Source: a virus
Length of the DNA stretch: 24,383 bases
Strand: one strand, 5' to 3'
IMG/VR virus record: IMGVR_UViG_3300030107_001012
Coordinates: 1 to 24,383 of that record
Shown: piece by piece, positions 5,912-11,756 of the stretch
How positions within the stretch are numbered: the stretch's first letter is position 1
Layout of the letters: every line of letters begins with the position of its first letter
Position numbers and translations under genes: made by a program
The notes under the pieces: generated by a model
Database searches by the model: none
Told to the model about the DNA's origin: nothing
What the model saw: only the letters and a program-made list of their open reading frames with translations

Positions 5912-5948
5912 GTGTTGGGCAGTTCTCTCTCTCTCTACTGCTCAACAC
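5912..5948 (+). promoter_or_regulatory. 12-bp stem-loop with (TC)6T loop in leader of plus-strand islet
   Basis: Arms GTGTTGGGCAGT (5912-5923) and ACTGCTCAACAC (5937-5948) pair over 12 positions with a single G-U wobble. The 13-base loop (5924-5936) is a pure TC alternation. It is followed by an A-rich stretch and the ATG at 5967, with no T-run, so it does not look like a terminator in either direction. It would form in the 5' leader of the islet transcript. The CU loop is complementary to the GAGAGAG-rich ribosome sites of the early genes. Confidence 0.6.
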
Positions 5949-5966
5949 TTTAAAAAAGTTAAAACT

Positions 5967-6227
5967 ATGGATGAAATACAATCATTAAAAAATATTATAG
6001 ATTCTAAAGAAGCTGAAATAACTGCTTTAAGAAGTATTAATAACCAACACAGAATATTAAATGGAGAATTAAGAAAAGAAATAGATCAGTTAAAATTATC
6101 AAATATAAAAGATGTTGAAGATGCTAAAAAAGAAGCCGATAAGCTTATGATGGAAAAAATCAAAGAGTATGAAAAAAAAATAAGACGATTAAAAAATGAT
6201 GTAAAGGAGATGTTACAATATCCGTGA
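5967..6227 (+). CDS. Coiled-coil protein, first gene of plus-strand islet
   Basis: Start set at the ATG of MDEIQSLKN (87 codons including the stop). The in-frame ATG at 5910 would put the stem-loop inside the coding region and has only AGG two bases upstream, so it is less likely; neither start has a good ribosome site. From the first residues to the end the protein is a continuous charged helix with heptad-like leucines and isoleucines (EIQSLKNIIDSKEAEITALR, later EYEKKIRRLKNDVKEML). It is predicted to be a coiled coil and probably oligomeric. The stop overlaps the GTG of the lipoprotein gene. It could be a spanin partner or a regulator; function unknown. Confidence 0.6.
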   Translation: MDEIQSLKNIIDSKEAEITALRSINNQHRILNGELRKEIDQLKLSNIKDVEDAKKEADKLMMEKIKEYEKKIRRLKNDVKEMLQYP

Positions 6228-6403
6228 TTATATTTAACTATCCAATACACAGAAAATATATAAATATAATTTATAAAATTTTAATTGTTATTATTTCTGT
6301 AATTGTATTTGTATTGTTAGTATCTTGTAGTAAAATTGATTTTGACCCAACAACAACATCTTTTAAATATTTAATACAAAAGGAGAGCAAATGGAAACAA
6401 TGA
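6224..6403 (+). CDS. Small lipoprotein with GTG start
   Basis: A 59-codon ORF beginning with GTG that overlaps the preceding stop as GTGA and ends 13 bases inside the next gene, filling an otherwise empty 160-base gap. The N-terminus has a basic region (MIIFNYPIHRKYINIIYK), then the hydrophobic core ILIVIISVIVFVLLV and the lipobox L-V-S-C with C35 as lipidation site. The mature peptide is only about 25 residues (CSKIDFDPTTTSFKYLIQKE..). The closest SD-like sequence is far upstream, so translation is probably coupled to the coiled-coil gene. Candidate o-spanin or exclusion lipoprotein; inference. Confidence 0.6.
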   Translation: MIIFNYPIHRKYINIIYKILIVIISVIVFVLLVSCSKIDFDPTTTSFKYLIQKESKWKQ

Positions 6404-6735
6404 ACTTAAATAGCAGAGAAGCTTATAAAAGGATGACAGAAGCATCTAACAAATGGAGTGAGTGGGCTGAAAAATCTATTGTACTTGATGAAGCTAGAAA
6501 AGCTATGTTCAGTAAATTATTCTTAAAATATAAATTAGAAACTAAAACTGTTATTGAAGCTGACCATAAAGCTAGAATAGACCCTGAGTATAAAAAAATT
6601 ATTGATAGTTATGCTTATGCAGAGGGTCAATTAATAAAAGCAAAATTAATGTATAATAATCTTGATCGTTATTTATCTGTTAGACAAACAGAAGTAAAAA
6701 GAGATTTAACTCTTGCTGTAAAACAAGAGGGATAA
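6391..6735 (+). CDS. Helical phage protein, last gene of plus-strand islet
   Basis: 114 residues, nearly all helical and charged. It has a strong AAAGGAGAG site six bases or less before the ATG; a second ATG three codons on is possible. The middle part, DPEYKKIIDSYAYAEGQLIK, and the C-terminal RYLSVRQTEVKRDL follow the pattern 'i.....Y..Ae..l...k..y..l.......R..q', seen in small phage proteins often found beside recombination or SSB genes. No enzymatic motif is visible. The gene ends just before paired hairpins and converges with the 78-aa gene on the other strand. Confidence 0.7.
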   Translation: METMNLNSREAYKRMTEASNKWSEWAEKSIVLDEARKAMFSKLFLKYKLETKTVIEADHKARIDPEYKKIIDSYAYAEGQLIKAKLMYNNLDRYLSVRQTEVKRDLTLAVKQEG

Positions 6736-6738
6736 AAT

Positions 6739-6795
6739 TCTTTGGGAATCTTAAGCTCCCTCAAAGATAGACCCATAACCGAGAGGGTATGGGTC
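6739..6795. terminator. Tandem hairpins between convergent genes, probable bidirectional terminator
   Basis: Hairpin A, 6739-6767, pairs TCTTTGGGA with TCCC-TC-AAAGA and has a CTTAAG-containing loop. Hairpin B, 6770-6795, pairs GACCCATA with TATGGGTC and has an inner CC/GG closing a GAGA tetraloop. Leftward transcription through A runs into ATTTTATC; rightward transcription through B meets only a short CTTTAA. The T-tracts are modest, but the location in a 64-base gap between converging operons makes termination of both the likely role. Confidence 0.6.
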
Positions 6796-6799
6796 GCCT

Positions 6800-7036
6800 T
6801 TAATGTTTAGTAATATCTAAATCTTTTAAGTCTGTTGCTTCTGTAATCTTTTCTATTTTAAATTCGTAATTAATAAGTTTTACATCAGGATATTGGCTCA
6901 TATCCTTTACAAGATTTTTGAGTTTAGAATGATTTGGGCTTTGATCTACAAACCTTAAACAAACAAAATGTCCATAAGGATTGTAGTCAGATTCTAATTG
7001 AAATTCTACTTCTATAATTACTGCATCTATGTCCAT
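6800..7036 (-). CDS. Hypothetical 78-aa protein, end of late operon
   Basis: Starts MDIDAVIIEVEFQLESDYNP and shows alternating hydrophobic residues typical of strands, then a helical SKLKNLVKDMSQYP and a final strand INYEFKIEKI. The pattern suggests a small alpha/beta protein of ferredoxin-like size. No clear ribosome site lies before this ATG, which is ten bases past the holin stop, so translation may be coupled. It is the last gene before the terminator. No family recognised. Confidence 0.55.
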   Translation of the reverse strand: MDIDAVIIEVEFQLESDYNPYGHFVCLRFVDQSPNHSKLKNLVKDMSQYPDVKLINYEFKIEKITEATDLKDLDITKH

Positions 7037-7045
7037 CAGGACATA

Positions 7046-7411
7046 TTACTTCTTTTTGTTTCGGTTTAAAACCTTATCTGTCATCTTAGTAGAAAATGTT
7101 GCTGTGAAGACGATGATTACGAGATACCAAACACTATCAGGTAAATCGTTGATTATCCTTACCCATTCTTCAAAGTTTGCTCTAGTGCTTTCAAACCAGC
7201 CTGTACTTAACATTGATATAAGCCAAATCATTAATATTTCGTCTTTCCAACTTTTATCTTGGCTCTTAATTCTAGTTATATCTACATCTTTTGCGGCTTC
7301 TATTTCTGCGGCTCTTATAGTTTTAACCTTTTCAGCTTTATGTTTAAAATGTTCAGTAGCTTTGTTTAAAACAATTTTTGTTAAAGGATTTTTTAATAAA
7401 CCAAATATCAT
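7046..7411 (-). CDS. Holin, 3TM/GTA-type-like
   Basis: 121 residues. An N-terminal amphipathic, charged region (residues 1-53) leads to SWKDEILMIWLISMLSTGWF (first span about 57-73), a polar stretch with FEEWVRIINDLPDSVW, a second hydrophobic span WYLVIIVFTATFST (about 95-108) and a basic C-terminus NRNKKK. The 'sWkDE....w..........f......l.P.wy..iv....fg.k' pattern matches the phage holin 3TM family found in gene transfer agents and alphaproteobacterial phages. The protein would form inner-membrane holes to release the endolysin. The first of the three spans may be the weakly hydrophobic start of the protein. Lysis genes nearby support the call. Confidence 0.72.
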   Translation of the reverse strand: MIFGLLKNPLTKIVLNKATEHFKHKAEKVKTIRAAEIEAAKDVDITRIKSQDKSWKDEILMIWLISMLSTGWFESTRANFEEWVRIINDLPDSVWYLVIIVFTATFSTKMTDKVLNRNKKK

Positions 7412-7420
7412 AAATAAATA

Positions 7421-7495
7421 TCACCTGTTAGCATTAATAATGTTATCCAATATATCAGAAGAATAGAATAAATTAAATAAGTGAATTTCATTCAT
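7421..7495 (-). CDS. Possible 24-aa mini-ORF before the holin gene
   Basis: An ATG nine bases after AAGGA opens a 24-codon frame (MNEIHLFNLFYSSDILDNII..) ending nine bases before the holin start. It is the only open frame in the 96-base gap and has a proper ribosome site. It could be a translational leader for the holin, or chance. No family. Confidence 0.3.
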   Translation of the reverse strand: MNEIHLFNLFYSSDILDNIINANR

Positions 7496-7507
7496 TCCTA
7501 ATATTCC

Positions 7508-7783
7508 TTATTTTTTATTTTTCAATAATTCTTTACCAAGTTCTGCATAATGAATAATTTTATTATACTTATCCTCTAAGCTTTCTCCATTCTTACTTCT
7601 AACTGCATATTTCACAATATTACCATCTATAAAGTTAAGCTTATTGGCTAAGATAAATTTTAAAGGAGATATGGGTAATTTATAATGCTGACCCCCAATT
7701 TGTCTCTGAGTAGCCTTTAAAAGCCCTCTATGAGCCTTTATCGTACCCTTTTTGTTCTGTTTTATACTATTTTTCCTATCCAT
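7508..7783 (-). CDS. DUF3310 family protein
   Basis: 91 residues. After a basic, probably flexible N-terminus of about 28 residues comes IGGQHYKLPISPLKFILANK, then NFIDGNIVKYAVR and LEDKYNKIIHYAELGKELL. The order 'gG.HYk...i.P.efi..N.L.f..GNviKYv.R...k....DL.Ka.hYi' defines DUF3310, found in many phages and sometimes fused to nucleotide kinases; its biochemical role is not established. The ATG lies inside the end of the phosphoesterase gene (22-base overlap) and lacks a strong ribosome site, so coupling is likely. Confidence 0.85.
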   Translation of the reverse strand: MDRKNSIKQNKKGTIKAHRGLLKATQRQIGGQHYKLPISPLKFILANKLNFIDGNIVKYAVRSKNGESLEDKYNKIIHYAELGKELLKNKK

Positions 7784-8466
7784 TTACCATTTTTGTCTAA
7801 AATCATTGGATATAGCATAGGTTGTCCATTTATGATTGCTCCTGTACCTATTACAAATCTTAACCTAAAATTTTTTGAATATTCAAAGGCAAGTGAACTT
7901 TGTTTCGTCAGGCATCCACATTGTAAAGACCACACTAAATTATCAGGGTTGCTAAAATATTGAATATTAAACTTTGAGTGAAAATGGAACTGACATACAT
8001 TCTTCCCATACTGCATAGCCAATTTTAAGCCATCTGCTGACATTCCGTGAGTAAAAAAACATTCTGTGCCATCGATTAATTTAAGATTTAATTCATCAAC
8101 CCATTTCCATTTATGATCTACTTCTAAAAATTCATTATATGATCTTAGATAAGCTTTTGGCATTCCGTGTTTTAAAGCTTTTCTATAAATTAATGATGAG
8201 TGATTAGAGTGCAATATTAACATTTCAGGAAATATCTTTTTAAGTTCCCAAATGTATTTCTTGCTAATTCTTAATTCATCTCCAGCACTTGGAAGATCAG
8301 GGTCGCTATCGTGAAAAGATAATGCGTGTTTATCTAATTCGTCTCCACCATTAACAATTAAATCAGGATTAATTTTTTTTTTTAATGCTTTAAGAAAATC
8401 AAATGCTTGTGGATGATGATATGGGATGTGTAAATCTGAAATGCAAAGAATTGATTTATAACTCAT
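7762..8466 (-). CDS. Calcineurin-like metallophosphoesterase
   Basis: 234 residues with the metallophosphoesterase motif series: SDLHIP (D11, H13), NGGDELD (D42), LHSNHSS (N88, H89), FFTHG (H140) and FHFHSK (H161, H163). These residues would hold two metal ions and hydrolyse phosphodiester or phosphomonoester bonds. The third motif reads HSNHS rather than the usual GNH(D/E), and the last reads FHFH rather than GH(T/F)H, both seen in divergent phage members. A run of eleven A encodes LKKKI near residue 28. The gene lies among late and lysis genes; the substrate (nucleic acid, nucleotide or other) is unknown. No ribosome site is evident before the ATG. Confidence 0.85.
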   Translation of the reverse strand: MSYKSILCISDLHIPYHHPQAFDFLKALKKKINPDLIVNGGDELDKHALSFHDSDPDLPSAGDELRISKKYIWELKKIFPEMLILHSNHSSLIYRKALKHGMPKAYLRSYNEFLEVDHKWKWVDELNLKLIDGTECFFTHGMSADGLKLAMQYGKNVCQFHFHSKFNIQYFSNPDNLVWSLQCGCLTKQSSLAFEYSKNFRLRFVIGTGAIINGQPMLYPMILDKNGKWIGKIV

Positions 8467-8508
8467 ACAATTAATACTTGTACTTGTTTTTTTAATATTT
8501 GTAAAGTG

Positions 8509-8706
8509 TTAGACCCTAGCTTGAAGCAAAATCATAATTACATATCCCATAGCAGTAATTAATGAGCCTGTGCAAATTAATAAAATTTTTTCTAATCGTT
8601 TAACTTTATCTTCTATCGCTTCAATTTTATTATGCGTTAATTTTTGCATAATACGACAAAGTTTTTCGTGAGATTCTATTTTCTGTAAAGCGTTTGCTTT
8701 AGCCAT
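8509..8706 (-). CDS. 65-aa coiled-coil membrane protein, lysis-associated candidate
   Basis: An N-terminal helical region with heptad spacing (ALQKIESHEKLCRIMQKLTH, then IEAIEDKVKRLEKI) leads directly into a single hydrophobic span LLICTGSLITAMGYVIMILL (about residues 42-61) and ends QARV. This layout resembles the hemolysin XhlA type, an accessory to holins: cytoplasmic coiled coil with a C-terminal membrane anchor. The ATG shares an A with the stop of the 28-aa peptide (TAATG). Role in lysis is inferred from neighbours (M15 peptidase, holin). Confidence 0.65.
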   Translation of the reverse strand: MAKANALQKIESHEKLCRIMQKLTHNKIEAIEDKVKRLEKILLICTGSLITAMGYVIMILLQARV

Positions 8707-8792
8707 TACTTCTTCTTCTTTTTTTTATTCATTTTATTTTTCTTAGCTGGTCTACCTCTTTTAGACCCATAAGTTCCTTTTCCTCTTGGCAT
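8706..8792 (-). CDS. 28-aa strongly basic Gly/Arg/Lys mini-protein
   Basis: The ORF begins immediately after the M15 peptidase stop (TAA then ATG) and its own stop overlaps the next ATG (TAATG), filling the gap exactly. The peptide reads MPRGKGTYGSKRGRPAKK and continues almost wholly with Lys and Asn. The opening 'MP.GKGTYG.K.GRP.KK' is a pattern I recognise from very short ORFs of many marine phages, where its function is unknown. It resembles an AT-hook-like (GRP) nucleic-acid-binding peptide. Gene reality is well supported by spacing and pattern; function is open. Confidence 0.7.
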   Translation of the reverse strand: MPRGKGTYGSKRGRPAKKNKMNKKKKKK

Positions 8793-9272
8793 TTAATTTA
8801 CCACCTTTCCACCAGACCATTTCATATCTGGTAATCCATTTTCATAAGTCTTTCCATCATAACGAAGAACTTGTTTTCTATTTGATCCCTCTACATAAGA
8901 ACAATGAATCCAACCACTATTAGCTTCTCCTGTCCAATATTCAAGAATTAATTGGTCAAAATCACAATTAGCTTCTATCCATACTGCTACTTGAAGATTA
9001 GATACTCCAGCTATTTCAAAATCAACTGCTTGTCCTTTTGCGTGTTGACTTGTTTTTTTTGATCCAATCGCTTCGCATAATTCTTCTGAACGAAAGCCTG
9101 AAGTAATAATAATAGGTTTATCAAACTTTGCTCTTACAGGTTCTAATACTGTATAACATAAATCGGTTAAGTTTTTAATTTCTCCACTTCCAGCTTTATT
9201 CTCAATTCCTTTACGAACTGCTGTCATAGACTTTTCAAATTCTTCTAACTTAAAATGTTTTGATAATTGCAT
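8793..9272 (-). CDS. M15-family zinc peptidase, probable endolysin
   Basis: 159 residues. The zinc site is visible: SQHAKGQAVDFE (H77, D84) and GWIHCSY (H123), the 'S.H..G.AvD ... gWiH' signature of M15A/DUF882-like L,D-carboxypeptidases and L-Ala-D-Glu peptidases. The N-terminal LSKHFKLEEFEKS and the SGFRSEELCEAIG segment are typical of this group. There is no signal peptide, so export through a holin is expected; the holin-like gene lies 1.4 kb downstream in the same operon. It could instead be a virion-bound wall peptidase, since it directly follows fibre genes. Endolysin is the preferred inference. Confidence 0.85.
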   Translation of the reverse strand: MQLSKHFKLEEFEKSMTAVRKGIENKAGSGEIKNLTDLCYTVLEPVRAKFDKPIIITSGFRSEELCEAIGSKKTSQHAKGQAVDFEIAGVSNLQVAVWIEANCDFDQLILEYWTGEANSGWIHCSYVEGSNRKQVLRYDGKTYENGLPDMKWSGGKVVN

Positions 9273-9280
9273 AATTTCTC

Positions 9281-10279
9281 CTATTCTGCTTGTGATGGTA
9301 CACCCTCTGAATTGACGAGTGGTCGGCTTGCAAAAGCCGCACCAATATAGGTGTCTCCAGAATTATTAATTACTGTCCAAGTACCTCTTAATTTAAAACC
9401 TGATGCTGTAAAATCAATTCTATTAGTTGATGATTCTTCTGCTCCTTCATCATTTGCTTGTAAAATTCTGCTTCTTTCATTAAAAGTATTTCTTTTATTG
9501 TCAAATATAACCCAGCTAGTACCTGAAGCATTAGATTTTTTTATAAGTATAAATGCTGGCGAGAATCCGAGATGGACATAAGTTCCTGAATTTGAACCAT
9601 TCCCACGATAGGAAAAAAATTTGCTATAGCCAGTTTTAGGTGCAAATAAATAAGATACAAAATTACGACCATTACCATTATTTCCAGTTTGATCTCCTAA
9701 TGTAACAACCGAACTTGTAGGAGTGGTTGCGTTCCACCAAAGATTACTTGTACTTACAGCTCCAGTTGTATTCAAATATATATTTTTAGTATTACCTAAT
9801 GACGCATTATAAGTGTACCAATCAGCAACTTCAGCATTTCTTATTTTGCAAAATACTAGGTGAGGTACAGCTGATAAGGAGTGTGAAAAAGTATTTCCAG
9901 AAGTTCCATTTCCACTATATAAAGCTATGTCCATTCCAGCAGTTGCAGATTCTTTCCAGCACCAAGCTACTATACTGTTTCCACTTCCATTAACAGCCGC
10001 ATCTGAACCGACAGTAAATCCATCGCTTCCAAATGCAGTTAAAGTATTGCTATCAGAACCTTCAGTAGAATTAGCATTTGACCATAAAGGTTTTTCTACT
10101 CCTCTTGCACTATCAAAAAGTGTGTGATAACCAGTAGTTGCTCTATTTTTTATCCAGACAAAATCTGGTTGCATATTTTCAGAGCCATCTAAAGTAATTG
10201 CATTACCAGAACTACCATTTCCACTATAAACCTTTGTCTGAAAATATAATTCTGGGTTGTCTATTGTCGTATAAGGCAT
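9281..10279 (-). CDS. Tail receptor-type protein with three GNG repeats (DUF7483-like)
   Basis: 332 residues made of three divergent repeats at about residues 17-110, 118-215 and 220-320. Each has 'YSGNG(T/S)SG...' followed by 'P.FV.IK.R', 'W..(F/Y)D..', a GNG or NxSG motif and an 'YIA..FA'-like end. This is the repeat unit seen in many marine phage tail or receptor proteins. It is rich in Ser, Asn, Gly and Thr. A ribosome site AGGA precedes the ATG, 19 bases after the stop of the LamG/SPRY gene. In related phages this module is commonly fused behind the LamG/SPRY part, so the two chains may act together in host adsorption. Confidence 0.72.
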   Translation of the reverse strand: MPYTTIDNPELYFQTKVYSGNGSSGNAITLDGSENMQPDFVWIKNRATTGYHTLFDSARGVEKPLWSNANSTEGSDSNTLTAFGSDGFTVGSDAAVNGSGNSIVAWCWKESATAGMDIALYSGNGTSGNTFSHSLSAVPHLVFCKIRNAEVADWYTYNASLGNTKNIYLNTTGAVSTSNLWWNATTPTSSVVTLGDQTGNNGNGRNFVSYLFAPKTGYSKFFSYRGNGSNSGTYVHLGFSPAFILIKKSNASGTSWVIFDNKRNTFNERSRILQANDEGAEESSTNRIDFTASGFKLRGTWTVINNSGDTYIGAAFASRPLVNSEGVPSQAE

Positions 10280-10298
10280 AATTAATTCCTATTTATTT

Positions 10299-11756
10299 TT
10301 AACTATTTAATCCTTTCGTTGATAAAACTTTGCTTGAAGAAGGCATATCATATTCAAATAAACCATCTTGGCCTGTTGCATTTGATCCAGCAGAACTAAT
10401 AGCTGTTCCATCAAATGAACCATTACCAAAGTTAGCCGCCCAAGTAGAGGTAACACTTGCACCATTACTTGCCGCACCATAAAAATAAAATGTTCCATAG
10501 CTTCCACCAGAACAATCTATATAATGTGTACTAAAATCAGGAGATGTTCCACCCCAAGTGCCTGTTCCATTCCACCAGCCACCATTTTTAGAAAATGTTA
10601 ATTTTTTATTAGTGCTGTCAAAAGCTAAACCCATAATATCTCCAGCAGAAAAACCATTATGTTGGCTGGTTGCACTACCAGTATTATAATATTTTAAGCC
10701 ATTATCATTTCTTAATCCAAACCATCCTGTTCCACTTTCGGTTTGATCTGCTAAATTTAATGTTTCAACGTCTCCACCAACTCCTATAAGGCTTTCGCCT
10801 GATGAACTTTCACTAACTAATTTAATTTCACAATAATAAGTACCTGTATCTATAGGCATACCTAAGCTACTTATACCTGAAATATATTGAGGAGCTGAAC
10901 CAGCATTATTTGCTCCAACAGTATTTCCTTGTGAAAGTACAGAACCTGATGGATATAAAGGATTCCAAGTAGCAAAGTTATTAATTGGTGTGTCTTGGCA
11001 TTGGTCAACTGCGGCTAGATTAACTTCTGTTAAATCCGTTCCACCATTAACGTCATTACCTAAATTACCACTATCTTCAAAGTCTAAATAAAAACCATTC
11101 GTACCAAAAGATAATCCTGATACATCTATCGGCTTCCAAATTGTTGGCGTGTCAGAATCAAATTCTCCAAATGAAGTTGGTGTTGTTGATGTACCGTCTA
11201 ACCAAACAACTTCTGCCATATAACCATCAAAATCTTCTCCTGTTGCGGCAAAACCATTATCTCCTATCCTATAAACTCCACTACTTACATTTCCATAAAG
11301 AGGATCATTTTGATTTGGATAATCTGATGAAGAAAAGTCAGTTACTTGAGTTCCATTAATATAAATTTTTACTCTATTACTTCCACTCCCATCAGAAGTT
11401 AAAAATTTTACAACGATATTTAACCAAGCAGTAGGATCTCTAAAAACTTGAGTAGTTGTTAAATTTGCGTCTGTACCTGAGCCACCATCTGCCCACCTTA
11501 AATCTAAAGCATCACCAGAAGTAAATCTTAAAATCAGAAAATTATTACCATCTTCAACTTGTGACATAATTGATGATGTTACTCCAAGATTTCCTCTTTT
11601 TACCCAACAGCTAAAAGTTCCACTTGTTGAAGTTCCATTTGATCCTGAAGTTTTACCCATATAAGCATTATCATCATTATTAAACCTACAAGAGTTTGAA
11701 ACTAAAGCTGTACTAGCTGTTGCTGAAGCTACATTGCCTGATAAAATTGGTATCAT
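10299..11756 (-). CDS. LamG/SPRY-domain tail receptor-type protein
   Basis: 485 residues. Residues about 20-215 form a LamG-like (concanavalin-type) jelly roll, with FSCWVKRGN, FLILRFTSGD, KIYINGTQV and DGYMAEVVWLDG as strand landmarks. Residues about 300-450 resemble a SPRY domain: TYYCEIKLVSE, SLIGVGG, GWFGLRNDNG, IMGLAFDSTNKKLTFSKNG. Both domain types bind carbohydrate or protein ligands, suggesting host-surface recognition at the tail tip. It ends in VLSTKGLNS, matching the linker that in related phages leads into the GNG-repeat module, here a separate gene. The ATG overlaps the preceding stop by one base. Confidence 0.75.
   Translation of the reverse strand: MIPILSGNVASATASTALVSNSCRFNNDDNAYMGKTSGSNGTSTSGTFSCWVKRGNLGVTSSIMSQVEDGNNFLILRFTSGDALDLRWADGGSGTDANLTTTQVFRDPTAWLNIVVKFLTSDGSGSNRVKIYINGTQVTDFSSSDYPNQNDPLYGNVSSGVYRIGDNGFAATGEDFDGYMAEVVWLDGTSTTPTSFGEFDSDTPTIWKPIDVSGLSFGTNGFYLDFEDSGNLGNDVNGGTDLTEVNLAAVDQCQDTPINNFATWNPLYPSGSVLSQGNTVGANNAGSAPQYISGISSLGMPIDTGTYYCEIKLVSESSSGESLIGVGGDVETLNLADQTESGTGWFGLRNDNGLKYYNTGSATSQHNGFSAGDIMGLAFDSTNKKLTFSKNGGWWNGTGTWGGTSPDFSTHYIDCSGGSYGTFYFYGAASNGASVTSTWAANFGNGSFDGTAISSAGSNATGQDGLFEYDMPSSSKVLSTKGLNS

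Larger units (their letters stand above)
5678..5966. promoter_or_regulatory. AT-rich divergent control region between early operon and plus-strand islet
   Basis: About 290 bases without a confident gene, separating leftward and rightward transcription units. Seen: an inverted repeat GGTTG-AATTA-CAACC at 5703-5717; a direct repeat TTATGATA at 5823-5830 and 5841-5848 (18-base period); paired GATACAA motifs near 5757-5764 and 5807-5814; a perfect TATAAT on the minus strand at 5793-5798 without a clear -35; and on the plus strand TTGAGA (5788-5793) with TACAAA (5810-5815) sixteen bases on. These suggest promoters firing in both directions and perhaps an operator or replication-origin element. All promoter calls are weak. 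Confidence 0.45.

Noticed and set aside
5912-5948. CU-loop hairpin as an intrinsic terminator
   Set aside because: Neither strand has a T-run immediately after the stem; the plus strand is followed by an A-rich stretch and a start codon.
7029-7466. Plus-strand 145-codon ORF opposite the holin gene, hydrophobic
   Set aside because: Its hydrophobicity mirrors the antisense of the holin gene. It begins inside the 78-aa gene on the other strand and has no ribosome site.
10307-10507. Minus-strand 66-codon ORF within the LamG/SPRY gene
   Set aside because: Fully contained in another frame of a gene with clear domains, without a ribosome site; Met-rich composition suggests a shadow.
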